Shown: piece by piece, positions 25,256-33,837 of the stretch
Layout of the letters: the number at the start of each line of letters is the position of its first letter
How positions within the stretch are numbered: the stretch's first letter is position 1
Origin: Candidatus Wallbacteria bacterium
Lineage (GTDB): Bacteria > Muiribacteriota > UBA6191 > JACPRK01
DNA: 63,212 bases
Direction: 5' to 3'
Assembly (NCBI GenBank): GCA_016213845.1
Contig: JACQZN010000082.1
Span: forward strand, 96,431-159,642
The notes under the pieces: generated by a model
What the model was told of the DNA's origin: nothing
Database searches by the model: none
Seen by the model: only the letters and a program-made list of their open reading frames with translations
Position numbers and translations under genes: made by a program

Positions 25256-26144
25256 GCGGCGGTAGGGGGGCAGCGTCTTCGGAGGGAGGCTGGGTCTTCC
25301 ACCGGCGGTGCAGCCAGAGATAGCTCCCGGGAACGTCGCGGACCCAGCGCTCCAGGATGGCCACGTGGCGCGCGGTGTTTTCGGCGTCGTCCCGGTCCTT
25401 GTCGCCCGTGAAGGCCAGAGGCATTGGCGGCTCGATGCGCGCGAAGAGAGAGCCGTCCGGTCGCCGTCCGCAGAACATGGGGACCACCGGGACGCCGTGC
25501 TGGCGTGACAGCTGCGCGGTCCCGAGGAACGTGGACGCGGGCCGGCCGAAGAACTCGACGAAGATCCCGCGCGCGCCGGCATCCTGGTCGGTGATGAGCC
25601 CCAGGACGTCGCCGCGCTCGAGCACCTCCGAGCTCTGGGCTCCGATGTTCCTTCCCCGGCGCTCGATGACTCCGATGGCGAATCGTTTGGCGACCTGTTG
25701 CACCAGCTCGCGCATGCCGGCGTTGGTGAAGGGCCGCACGACGGTGGTGATCCGGTGCCCCAGGCGCGTCAGCGCCGCGCCGAGCATGATGACGTTGCCG
25801 ATATGGCCCGAGAAGTAGATGGCCGGCCTGCCGCGCAGGGGCTCGAGAAGCTCCAGTCCCTCGACGGGGCAGGTTCGCACGACTTCGGCGTCGGTCATGG
25901 AGGGCATCTTCAGGAACTCGAAGAGCGTCATCGCCAGCTCGGCCAGGCTGCGCCGAGCCAGCGAGCGGAGCTCACCCGGCGATAGTTCCTGACCGAAGGC
26001 GATGGCCAGGCTCTCGAGTGAGCGGGCGCGGCTCTCGGCGTGCAGCCAGTAGGTCAGGTGGCCGACGGCCACGGCCAGCCGTCTGCCCAACGCCAGGGGC
26101 GTGACGCTGGCCAGCCAGAGCAGCAATCGGAAGGGGGCGGACAT
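25230..26144 (-). CDS. LpxL/HtrB-like lysophospholipid/lipid A acyltransferase (304 aa), catalytic acid missing
   Basis: Family features: an N-terminal membrane anchor (FRLLLWLASVTPLALG), IYFSGHIGNVIMLGAAL, VVRPFTNAGMRELVQQ, DVLGLITDQDAGARGIFVEF and FFGRPASTFLGTAQL. Such enzymes add secondary acyl chains to lipid A at the inner membrane. Their catalytic dyad is His-x4-Asp/Glu (usually GHFGNWE); here His114 is followed at +5 by Ile119, so the acid is replaced, confirmed in the codons. It may use another residue or be inactive as an acyltransferase. ATG at 26144 was chosen over 26177 because it starts the anchor. It converges with the histidine kinase. Confidence 0.82.
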   Translation of the reverse strand: MSAPFRLLLWLASVTPLALGRRLAVAVGHLTYWLHAESRARSLESLAIAFGQELSPGELRSLARRSLAELAMTLFEFLKMPSMTDAEVVRTCPVEGLELLEPLRGRPAIYFSGHIGNVIMLGAALTRLGHRITTVVRPFTNAGMRELVQQVAKRFAIGVIERRGRNIGAQSSEVLERGDVLGLITDQDAGARGIFVEFFGRPASTFLGTAQLSRQHGVPVVPMFCGRRPDGSLFARIEPPMPLAFTGDKDRDDAENTARHVAILERWVRDVPGSYLWLHRRWKTQPPSEDAAPLPPLKPTEPPG

Positions 26145-26312
26145 CGCTAGGGCCAGGGCAGGATAGCACGCGCACACGGCGCAGGCCGGGCGGCGACTCC
26201 GACCGGAAAGGTGATTGTCATGACGCGTGCGCGACCCGGCGTTTGGCGCCGGTGCCCCGCCTGGTGTAGTCTGCTCCGGGAGAGGCGCCGGCCACTCCGG
26301 GAGGAGGCAGAG

Positions 26313-26921
26313 ATGAGTTCCGTTCCCAGTCGTGCATCCCGCCAGGCCGGAGTCACGATCCTGTTGCTCTTGGTGGCAACGGCCGCCGTGGCCATGGCCG
26401 CGCAGACCCAGACCGCTTCCGGGCTCGGAACGCTGGTCGACGTCACGGGGCTCTTCGTGCTGGGGCTCCTGCTGGTGCTGGTGGAGCTATTCCTCTTCCC
26501 CGGCCACGGTATCGCGGCCTTGCCGGGCCTGGGCCTCATCCTCTGGAGCTTCTATCGGTGCGTGGACCGTCTTGGACTGGAGACCGGCACCACCGTCGCA
26601 GCCCTGGAGCTAGGCGTGGCCGGGCTGGTCACCTACGCCGTGATGCGCGTCTTCCCTTTGACGCCGGCGGCGGAAGCCCTTTTCCACAAGGGCCACATCA
26701 CTCACCGCGTCCAGCCCGAGACCGAAACGCTCCACGAGATGACTTGGGTCGGAAAGCGCGGTGCGGCGGTCTCCGATCTGCGGCCGGCCGGCTCGGCCCG
26801 CTTCGAGGACCGGCTGCTCGACGTCGTCAGCGAGGACGGCTACGTGGACAAGGGCACGGCCGTCGAGGTGACGCGTTTCGAGGACGGGCGCGTCATGGTC
26901 CGAAAGCTCGGCGACGCCTAG
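26313..26921 (+). CDS. nfeD: NfeD-family membrane protein (202 aa)
   Basis: Hydrophobic segments ILLLLVATAAVAMAA, FVLGLLLVLVELFLFPGHGI and a further span around TTVAALELGVAGLVTYAVMR precede a soluble C-terminal OB fold (GKRGAAVSDLRPAGSARFED to VTRFEDGRVMVRKL), the NfeD architecture. NfeD proteins pair with SPFH/flotillin proteins in membrane microdomains, and the next gene is floA. The ATG at 26313 has an ideal GGAGGAG 6 bases upstream. It is short-form NfeD, without the N-terminal ClpP-like protease domain. Confidence 0.9.
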   Translation: MSSVPSRASRQAGVTILLLLVATAAVAMAAQTQTASGLGTLVDVTGLFVLGLLLVLVELFLFPGHGIAALPGLGLILWSFYRCVDRLGLETGTTVAALELGVAGLVTYAVMRVFPLTPAAEALFHKGHITHRVQPETETLHEMTWVGKRGAAVSDLRPAGSARFEDRLLDVVSEDGYVDKGTAVEVTRFEDGRVMVRKLGDA

Positions 26922-26997
26922 CTCACCCACCGCCCGGCGGTCCTCTCACGGTCGTTTCACACGGTAACCGGGACTCCTCAAAAGGAGTGAATCCAAG

Positions 26998-28008
26998 ATG
27001 GAAGGCATCATCGTCGGCTTCTTCTTTCTGATCGTCATCCTGTTTTCCCTGCTGGCCTACTTCCCGATCGGGCTCTGGGTCTCGGCGGTCTCTTCTGGTG
27101 TCGTGCTCTCGCCGATGCGCCTCATCGGCATGCGGCTGCGCGGCATCGACCAGGCCGAGGTCATTCGCCCCCTGATCCAGGGAAAGAAGGGCGGCATCCT
27201 CCTGGACATCGACGAGCTGGAGGCGCACTACCTGGCCAACGGCCATGTCCAGCTGGTCGTGAATGCCCTCATCAGCGCCATCAAGGCCGGCATCAGGCTA
27301 AGCTTCAACGAGGCCGCCGCCATCGACCTCGCGGGTCGCAACATCCTCGATGCCGTTTCCATGAGCGTCACCCCGAAGGTCATCAAGACCCCGCTCATCA
27401 GCGCCATGGCCAAGAACGGCATCGAGGTCAAGGCGACGGCGCGCGTCACCGTCAAGGCAAAGATCAACAAGCTGGTCGGCGGCGCCGGCGAGGAGACCAT
27501 CCTGGCCCGCATCGGCGAGGGCATCTGCAGCACCATCGGCGGCGCCGACAAGCACACGGACATCCTGGCCAATCCCAATCTGATCAGCTCCTCCATCATC
27601 GCCAAGGGGCTGGACGCCAACACGGCCTTCGAGATCATCTCGATCGACATCGCCGACATCGAGGTTGGCCGCAACATCGGCGCCCAGCTCCACATGGACC
27701 AGGCCGAGGCCGAGAAGCGCATCGCCCAGGCCAAGGCCGAGGAGCGCCGGGCCATGGCCGTGGCCAAGACGCATGAGATGATCGCTTACGAGCAGGAGAT
27801 GAAGGCCCGCCTGGTCGAGGCCGAGGGCGATGTCCCGAAGGCGATCGCCGAGGCGCTCCGAAAGGGCTCGCTCGGAATCATGGACTACTACAGGATGAAG
27901 AACGTCGACGCCGACACGCGCATGCGGGACGCCTTCTCGCGCTCCGGTGACGGCGCCACCGACGGCTCCCCGGCGAAGATGTCGAGCAGCGCGCAGAGGG
28001 GAGTCTGA
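26998..28008 (+). CDS. floA: Flotillin-like protein FloA (SPFH family)
   Basis: A 336-residue SPFH protein nearly collinear with Bacillus FloA: an N-terminal hairpin membrane anchor ([20 protein letters not shown]), then [79 protein letters not shown] and [20 protein letters not shown], followed by a Glu/Ala/Lys-rich coiled coil ([19 protein letters not shown]). FloA organises detergent-resistant membrane domains and influences membrane fluidity, secretion and signalling complexes. AAGGAG lies upstream. It follows nfeD by 76 bases and precedes a TerB-like gene by 6 bases. Confidence 0.96.
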   Translation: MEGIIVGFFFLIVILFSLLAYFPIGLWVSAVSSGVVLSPMRLIGMRLRGIDQAEVIRPLIQGKKGGILLDIDELEAHYLANGHVQLVVNALISAIKAGIRLSFNEAAAIDLAGRNILDAVSMSVTPKVIKTPLISAMAKNGIEVKATARVTVKAKINKLVGGAGEETILARIGEGICSTIGGADKHTDILANPNLISSSIIAKGLDANTAFEIISIDIADIEVGRNIGAQLHMDQAEAEKRIAQAKAEERRAMAVAKTHEMIAYEQEMKARLVEAEGDVPKAIAEALRKGSLGIMDYYRMKNVDADTRMRDAFSRSGDGATDGSPAKMSSSAQRGV

Positions 28009-28014
28009 GCGGCC

Positions 28015-29187
28015 ATGGTTCGAAGGGGAACCTCTCTGGACGACCTGATCGTCGAGATGACCGGCGCATCCGGTGACGCGGAACTGCTCGGTGCGCTCGA
28101 ACGGCTCGAGAGGACGCGGCAGTCGATCGACCTGGAGTTCGGAGGCCTCACGACGAAAGCCGGCCAGGAGTCGGAGGCTATCCCGTCGGCCCTGGACTTG
28201 CCCATCCCGCCCGACGTGGAAGGCATCTCCTCCTGGGACATCGAGCAGCGCCGCCGTCGCGCCCAGTACAAGAGCGGCGCTTTCTCCCAGGCCCGGCCGC
28301 GCGATGCTGGCTCCGGCCGGACGAACGCTGCCAGCGGCCCGACCGCGGTGGCCGCAGGTTACGGGAGCGCCGGTTACGCTGCCGCGAAGCCCGCCCGTAG
28401 AGGCACCGCAAGGCAATCTGGCCGCGTTCGGAACCTCGTTCAGGAGCCGGCCGATGCGAACGCAGCTGCCTCCGAGGATGCATCCCCGCAGCCGTCCGAG
28501 CGACAGGCACCGTTGCTTGCCGATGGCGCCGCTGCTCTGTGCCGACGAGCGTTCGGCCTGGCCTCCGATCCTGCGCGCTTGCTACTCGCTGCAGAGATTT
28601 TCGGCCCCCCGATCGCCATGCGGGAAGGCTTTCTACCGCCACCGGGCGATTGGAACGTCCTTCCCGGTGACGCGCCGCAATGGGAGCTTGCGCCCGAATC
28701 TACGGCGCCGGTGAGCGCGCCCTCACTGGCTTCCTCCGCCGAGCCCGCGCCCGCGGAAAACGCTGGCGCAGACGTGCACGGCTTTCCCCCGGCGCTGTCG
28801 GAAGCCGGAGCGAGTGCGTTCGAGGACTCCGAAGAGGAACTGACTCCGGAGGCGATCTTCAGGTACGCCGTACAGGCCGTCATGGCCGATCGCAAGATTT
28901 CCCCCCAGGAGACGCAGTTCTTCCGCGGCCTGCGAGGCGTCCTGAAGCTCCCCGAGGAAGAGGAGCACCGCATCGTAGGCCAGGAAAGGGAGCGCATCCG
29001 AAATCAGCTTTCGCTGCCGCTGGGTGGCTCGCTCGACGCCGAGTCGCTCTACCGGCGCTGCTACGAAACGGCCCGCCGTGACCGCATGATCACCACCCGC
29101 GAACGCCACCTGCTGCGCCAGCTCGCCGGGCTCCTCGCCATCCCCGACGACCGTCGCTCCGAGCTCGAGGACGGCCGTTCCTCGTAG
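28015..29187 (+). CDS. FloA-linked protein with C-terminal TerB-like domain (390 aa)
   Basis: The N-terminal 60 residues (RRGTSLDDLIVEMTGASGDA) are helical. A long Ala/Pro/Ser-rich linker (about 90-270) includes repeats such as AAGYGSAGYAA. Residues about 275-385 (LTPEAIFRYAVQAVMADRKI ... YRRCYETARRDRMITTRERH) form two helical pairs with the acidic 'aDG-i...E' pattern of TerB/DjlA-type tellurite-resistance domains, which are associated with membrane stress complexes. No membrane span is present. The start is 6 bases after floA, so translation is likely coupled. Function is unknown; the context suggests a FloA microdomain partner. Confidence 0.68.
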   Translation: MVRRGTSLDDLIVEMTGASGDAELLGALERLERTRQSIDLEFGGLTTKAGQESEAIPSALDLPIPPDVEGISSWDIEQRRRRAQYKSGAFSQARPRDAGSGRTNAASGPTAVAAGYGSAGYAAAKPARRGTARQSGRVRNLVQEPADANAAASEDASPQPSERQAPLLADGAAALCRRAFGLASDPARLLLAAEIFGPPIAMREGFLPPPGDWNVLPGDAPQWELAPESTAPVSAPSLASSAEPAPAENAGADVHGFPPALSEAGASAFEDSEEELTPEAIFRYAVQAVMADRKISPQETQFFRGLRGVLKLPEEEEHRIVGQERERIRNQLSLPLGGSLDAESLYRRCYETARRDRMITTRERHLLRQLAGLLAIPDDRRSELEDGRSS

Positions 29188-29217
29188 CGTCCTGCCCTTG
29201 CAGTTCCAGAGTGAACA

Positions 29218-29251
29218 AGGACCGCGAGAGGCGTTGGCCCCTCGCGGTCCT
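29218..29251. terminator. Bidirectional hairpin terminator
   Basis: AGGACCGCGAGAGGC (29218-29232) pairs with 29237-29251 with one G-A mismatch around a GTTG loop. It lies between the convergent TerB-like gene and metalloprotease gene. A long GC stem without a T-run fits a bidirectional transcription stop. Confidence 0.6.
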
Positions 29252-29276
29252 GAATTGAACAGCTAATCGGGACCGA

Positions 29277-30872
29277 CTACCGGACGCCGGCCTTGGCGCC
29301 CAGGTCCTGGAAGTTGGCCTGGCGCAGCACGTCCCGCAGCGCCATCTCGGAGACGCCCTTGGCGATGCCGCGCTTGGTGAAGATCTCGGTGACCTTCGCC
29401 GCGTGGGAACCGCCGTAGAGCTTCTGGTCGGCCTTCAGGATGCCCTGGTAGGCGTCGGCGAACTTGGGGCCCCACTTGGGGATGTAGAACCTGCTCTGGT
29501 GGACGATCTTGTCGGTCACCTCGGGGCCGAGGGCCTTGCGGACGTCCCAGCAGGCGCCGCCCCAGATGCGGCCGGCCTTGTGCGGCTCGCTGCCGGAATC
29601 CTCCGGGTAGTGGAGCGTATTGTCCATGTTGCGGATGTTGCCGCTCGGCAACCGCTGGCCGGCGTAGCCGCCGATGACCGGGTCGTCGGTGATGGTGCCC
29701 GCGAAGTAGTCCGAGTAGCCCTCGTGCATGCCGCCGCCCTCGCCGCCGAACATCATGCCGACGATGGCGTTGGTCACGGCGTGGCCGTACTCGTGGTAGG
29801 CGACCGTGGCGTCCTTCGACAGGTCGTTGAGGCGGTTGCCGCCGTCACCGAACGACAGCGAGCCGCTGCGGGGGTCGAAGTAGGCGTTGTCGAAGCGGTC
29901 GCCGACGTGCACCGTCGCCACGATCGGCTTGTCCAGATCGCTGAAGCCCAGGCTCTTGAAGTAGGCGTGGACCTTGTCGAGGTGGAAGTAGACCATCGAC
30001 TCATCGAAGTGGGTGTTGTCCGGCTCGTAGATGAACTTGTGGTCATCCGCCTTGGCCCGGTCGTTGTCCTCGTTGCGGACGTCGACGAAGCTGCCGTGCA
30101 GCAAACCGTTGCCCTTCAGATTGAGCAGCGGCTCGTTGCTGGGAGCGCCGTGGAGCGGGTCCATCTGGTAGATGCTGCCGGTGCCGGTGATGTGGCGGAC
30201 CTGGTTGGAGGCCATCAGGATGCTGCCGTCCTGCGCGTCGACGACGGTTACCCAGCTTGCCCCGGGCGAGGTGAGCTCGAGCTTCCAGGCGTGGCGGAGA
30301 CCGTCGGCGGCCGGGAAGAGCACGCGGGCCGGCGTCTCGATCTTGCCGTCGCCCAGCGCCCGGGCCGCGGCCGTGGAGGCCGCCTGGGCGTCCAGCTTGG
30401 CCGTGTTCACCGGCGTCGTATTCTCGATGGCCGTGCCGTTCACCATGTTGATGGTGCCGTCGCCGTCGATGTGGACGGTCAGATCGGGGCCGAAGACCTC
30501 GAGCCCCTCGACCTTCTGGACCAGCCGGACGTGCGTGACGCCCTCGGAGGTCTGCGAATCGATGGCCTCGAAGCGAGCCCGGCCGAGCTTGCTGTTGGCA
30601 AACCCGAGCGCGATCGTCTTCGCGTCGGCCTTCGTGGGACTGCTCAGCTTGCCAGAGAGCGCGCTGACACGAGCGCCGTCGGCAGACAGCACCGCGATGC
30701 CGGCGGCCTTTCCGGCCAGCGAGCTGACCTGCCGCAGCGTCAATCCGGCCTCGGCGGCCGGCTTGTTCAAGTTCGCGGGCTCGGCATCGTCCGTCGGCAT
30801 GAAGGCCATGACGGGCGAGAGCGCACTCAGCGAAAGCGCCAGGGCAAGGGTTTTATCGAAGCCACTCCGCAT
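29277..30872 (-). CDS. Secreted thermolysin/fungalysin-type zinc metalloprotease (531 aa)
   Basis: ATG at 30872 follows AGGAGGAGG and starts a signal peptide (TLALALSLSALSPVMA). The propeptide (about 30-200) contains FTP and PepSY-like segments (THVRLVQKVEGLEVFGPDLT, LKLDAQAAST-type). The catalytic domain has His360-Glu-Tyr-Gly-His364 (VAYHEYGHAV) and the third zinc ligand Glu384 in MHEGYSDYFA; the 20-residue His-Glu spacing equals that of thermolysin. It will be an exported endopeptidase activated by propeptide removal. M4 versus M36 is not decided: HEGYSDYFAG resembles M36, the overall size M4. It is monocistronic. Confidence 0.92.
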   Translation of the reverse strand: MRSGFDKTLALALSLSALSPVMAFMPTDDAEPANLNKPAAEAGLTLRQVSSLAGKAAGIAVLSADGARVSALSGKLSSPTKADAKTIALGFANSKLGRARFEAIDSQTSEGVTHVRLVQKVEGLEVFGPDLTVHIDGDGTINMVNGTAIENTTPVNTAKLDAQAASTAAARALGDGKIETPARVLFPAADGLRHAWKLELTSPGASWVTVVDAQDGSILMASNQVRHITGTGSIYQMDPLHGAPSNEPLLNLKGNGLLHGSFVDVRNEDNDRAKADDHKFIYEPDNTHFDESMVYFHLDKVHAYFKSLGFSDLDKPIVATVHVGDRFDNAYFDPRSGSLSFGDGGNRLNDLSKDATVAYHEYGHAVTNAIVGMMFGGEGGGMHEGYSDYFAGTITDDPVIGGYAGQRLPSGNIRNMDNTLHYPEDSGSEPHKAGRIWGGACWDVRKALGPEVTDKIVHQSRFYIPKWGPKFADAYQGILKADQKLYGGSHAAKVTEIFTKRGIAKGVSEMALRDVLRQANFQDLGAKAGVR

Positions 30873-30941
30873 CTCTACTTCCTCCTCCTGATTGTCCTTA
30901 CTGACTTGAAATACTCGGATACGTGTTGTGGAGAGCAGGCC

Positions 30942-30970
30942 ATTATGAGCCATGACCGGGAGAATGGCAA
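30942..30970 (-). promoter_or_regulatory. Sigma-70-type promoter of the metalloprotease gene
   Basis: On the minus strand TTGCCA (30965-30970) and CATAAT (30942-30947) are separated by exactly 17 bases, five of six matches each. The predicted leader before ATG 30872 is about 63 bases. Confidence 0.5.
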
Positions 30971-31328
30971 GCCAAAAAATGGAGCGGATTCCGCTGCCCC
31001 TCGGCACCATCCGGATCGCGACGGCGGTGAGCGCGGCGCCTTACGGCTCACTGGGGACGTCGAGACGCGCCGGAGGCGCTTCAACGGAGCCACGGCTTCG
31101 ACGCCGTGGAGAGGCGTCATCCGTTGCCGAAATCGCCGACTGGAAGCGACGCCGCTCTAGCGGCATCGAGACATCGCCAATCGTCGCGAAGTACAGGGCT
31201 CCCCGTACGAACACTGCTTCGCCTACGAGTGGAGTGTTACGAATGCGTCAGCGCTGTCCGTCCAGGGTGCCGCTTTCAGCCGGCCGGCTTCCCGTGCTGC
31301 GCGAGCACGCCCAGCCGGGGCTCGGGGG
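30971..31328. other. Non-coding divergent intergenic stretch
   Basis: The gap between the metalloprotease promoter and the MscS-type gene holds no frame with credible protein character. It contains an imperfect inverted repeat around AACACT...AGTGTT (about 31207-31235). Otherwise I see nothing in it. Confidence 0.5.
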
Positions 31329-31357
31329 TTGTACGTTGCCGAAGTAGTTGGTATACA
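31329..31357 (+). promoter_or_regulatory. Weak candidate promoter for the MscS-type channel
   Basis: TTGTAC at 31329 and TATACA at 31352 with 17-base spacing, four of six matches each, about 140 bases before the ATG at 31495. Confidence 0.3.
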
Positions 31358-31494
31358 AACCATAACACGCCGGCAGCCGATTGAGGATTCCTCCCGGTCC
31401 CGGTCACGACGGCCAAGCCGGTCCAGGTTCCCGAAGGCGGTGCTCGACCGTGCTCGTCTCATCTCGGTTCCTCCTCGACGCCAGGCAGCCTCTC

Positions 31495-33621
31495 ATGGCC
31501 ATCGGGCTGCTCTGCATGATGTTCGCCGCCCGCGCTAGCGGCGATCCCGCTCCCGCGACTCCGAAGTCTGCAGCCGCCGGATCGACGCGATCCGATGTGT
31601 CTGCGCCCACCGCTTTCAACACCGGCCTCCTCCCCCCCCCCGCCGACTTCGACAGCTCCACTCCGCGCCGGGCCTGGCTGGGTCTTTCGGCCGCGGTCAA
31701 GGCCGGCAATCAGTCCTTGGCTGCAAACTACTTGGACCTGTCCGAAGTTCCGCCGCAGCAACAGCCGATCCTCGGCGCCGATGCCGCCGGCAAGCTGCTG
31801 CGATTGTTCAAGGTCATCGGTATGCCCAGGGCCGATTCGCTGCCCGACGAAGTGGACCCTCGACCGCCACAGGGAGGAGAGTCGGGGACCTGGACGTTGG
31901 CTCGATTCGAGAAGGATGGAGTGTCCGGGCAGGTGCTCCTCACGCGCGTGTCCGATCCAGCCTCGGGCAAACCGCTCTGGTTGGTCAGCCGCGCTACGGT
32001 CGGGGCCATCGGCGGCTGGGTGTCGGAGCTGCTAACTCCGAAGGGCACTACCGCCGCTCCCGAGGCCCGTCTCAACGTCGGGCTCGGCCCGGTGCCGAAA
32101 TCGATGGACCTGAGCAGGCCACGTCGGGCCGTGAAGTCGTTCCTGGACGCATGTCACGAAGGTCGGTACGGACAGGCTGCGCACTTCCTCTGGCTCAACG
32201 GGGTCGAGCCTGAGCGACAGCGCGAGGTCGGGCCATTGCTTGCACGGCAGTTCAAGATCGTGCTGGATCATTATGTCTGGATTCGCTACGAAGCCTTCAG
32301 CGACGAACCGTTCGGTAAGCCCGAGTTGAGCCCGGTTCCCGAGGACGAGGACCAGTTCGGAAGCCTTCCGCTGGGCCCGGACCAGATACCGCTTCGCCTC
32401 CAGCGCGTGCCCGGTCCTTTGGGAAATGAGAAGCTCTGGGTGCTCTCCCCAGAGACCGTGGATGCCATCCCGGCGCTCTACGACGAACACGGACTGGGCT
32501 GGGTGGGCGTGCACCTGCCAGCGGTGCTGACGGGTGTACGCGTGCTCGAAATGGAGCCCTGGCAATGGCTGGGCTTTCTGATTGTGCTAGTTCTGGCGGG
32601 CGCCCTGGGGATAGTGCTCGAGCGGGTGGCGCTCACCGTTGGCAGGTGGCTGGCCGCGCGAACTCGAACCCCCTGGGACGATCGGCTCCTTCAAGTCCTT
32701 CATGGCCCTCTGAGATGCGGCCTGGGACTCGCGCTGGCCCCCTCCATGAGTCGCTGGTTGCTGCTGGCCAAGCCGGTCCAGTCGGTCGTGGACGACATCA
32801 TCCGGACTGCGTCGACGTTGGTGGCCGGCTGGTTGCTGATGCGCCTGGTCACCCTGGCCACGGCCGTGGCGCAGGTCTTGCTTTCCGGCGAGGCCGTCTC
32901 GGAGACCGATATTCGCTCCGTCCGAACACGGTTGGAGTTGATGGAGCGATTGGGTCTCTTTGTGGTTGGCCTCTTCACGCTCGCCTACGTGTTGATGCCG
33001 TTCGCTGCTGTCCGGGCCATCGGAACCGGTCTCCTGGCGTCAGCGGGAGTCACCGGCCTGGTCATCGGAATCGCAGCCCAGAAGACTCTGTCGAATCTCT
33101 TCGGCGGCCTTCAGCTAGGCATTACGCAGCCGGTACGGATCGGTGACGAGGTGGTCTTCGAGAACGAATGGGGCTGGATCGAGGCGATAACGCTGACGCA
33201 CGTCGTCATTCGGATCTGGGATCTGCGTCGGCTTGTCGTGCCGATTCCCTACCTGCTGGAGCGGCCGATTCAGAACTGGACTCGCCTCTCGCCGGAGATA
33301 CTGGGTACGGTCTTCATTTACGCCGACTACACCGTCGACGTGGAGGCCCTGCGAAGGGAACTGGCGAGAATTCTGGAAGAGACCCCGCTCTGGGATCGCA
33401 AGTGTCCGCCCGTTCTGCAGGTGACCGATCTGAAGGAAGGTACCGTGGAGTTGAGGGCCCTGTGCAGCGCGGCAAGCTCGGGCCAGGCGTGGGACTTGCG
33501 CTGCCTTGTCCGGGAGAAGATGCTGCAGGCGATGCGGAGCGGTGACCGCCTCTGGATCCCCATGCGGCGGATAGAGCTAACGGCAAGTCGGGAGCGGCTG
33601 GAGAGACCGTCTAGCCTCTGA
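31495..33621 (+). CDS. MscS-family mechanosensitive channel with extracytoplasmic domain (about 708 aa)
   Basis: A short hydrophobic export segment (AIGLLCMMFAARASG) leads to a periplasmic domain of about 300 residues resembling those of large MscS-like proteins (PRRAWLGLSAAVKAGNQSLA, RRAVKSFLDACHEGRYGQAA). Four or five spans follow (WLGFLIVLVLAGALGIVLER, TASTLVAGWLLMRLVTLATA, LGLFVVGLFTLAYVLM) and then the MscS pore and beta domain: LLASAGVTGLVIGIAAQKTL, NLFGGLQLGITQPVRIGDEV and LVVPIPYLLERPIQNWTR. It is probably a small-conductance osmotic release channel. Start choice is uncertain; GTG at 31450 would give a longer basic N-terminus. It is unrelated in domain order to the other channel at 19204. 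Confidence 0.85.
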   Translation: MAIGLLCMMFAARASGDPAPATPKSAAAGSTRSDVSAPTAFNTGLLPPPADFDSSTPRRAWLGLSAAVKAGNQSLAANYLDLSEVPPQQQPILGADAAGKLLRLFKVIGMPRADSLPDEVDPRPPQGGESGTWTLARFEKDGVSGQVLLTRVSDPASGKPLWLVSRATVGAIGGWVSELLTPKGTTAAPEARLNVGLGPVPKSMDLSRPRRAVKSFLDACHEGRYGQAAHFLWLNGVEPERQREVGPLLARQFKIVLDHYVWIRYEAFSDEPFGKPELSPVPEDEDQFGSLPLGPDQIPLRLQRVPGPLGNEKLWVLSPETVDAIPALYDEHGLGWVGVHLPAVLTGVRVLEMEPWQWLGFLIVLVLAGALGIVLERVALTVGRWLAARTRTPWDDRLLQVLHGPLRCGLGLALAPSMSRWLLLAKPVQSVVDDIIRTASTLVAGWLLMRLVTLATAVAQVLLSGEAVSETDIRSVRTRLELMERLGLFVVGLFTLAYVLMPFAAVRAIGTGLLASAGVTGLVIGIAAQKTLSNLFGGLQLGITQPVRIGDEVVFENEWGWIEAITLTHVVIRIWDLRRLVVPIPYLLERPIQNWTRLSPEILGTVFIYADYTVDVEALRRELARILEETPLWDRKCPPVLQVTDLKEGTVELRALCSAASSGQAWDLRCLVREKMLQAMRSGDRLWIPMRRIELTASRERLERPSSL

Positions 33622-33732
33622 GGGGCCCGGCTGCGGCGGAGTCGCGGGAACAGCGCCTCGCCTTCGGATACCTCGGGGCCTGATTGCTGATGACTCACCA
33701 CAGTCGCACTCCCCCACCTTCGATTGGCCACG

Positions 33733-33813
33733 AAATGGGTCCACTCGACTTTCCCCAATTTCGGCTGCGCTACAAGCCGGAGAAAAAATGGGGAAAGTCG
33801 AGTGGACCCATTT
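33733..33813. repeat. Palindromic repeat element 3 (perfect 25-base arms)
   Basis: Perfect inverted arms 33733-33757 and 33789-33813 flank a 31-base loop. The arm includes GTCCACTCGACTTTCCCCA, matching elements at 18.1 and 18.3 kb at the core. It lies in the 216-base gap between the MscS-type gene and the convergent GMC gene, where it may also act as a terminator. The rest of the gap shows nothing. Confidence 0.85.
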
Positions 33814-33837
33814 TGTTAGGGCCCGAAGCTCCTCCCC

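Noticed and set aside
29403..31160. 585-codon plus-strand frame opposite the metalloprotease
   Set aside because: Val/Asp-rich antisense shadow of the clear M4/M36 protease; it runs across the promoter and has no domain character.
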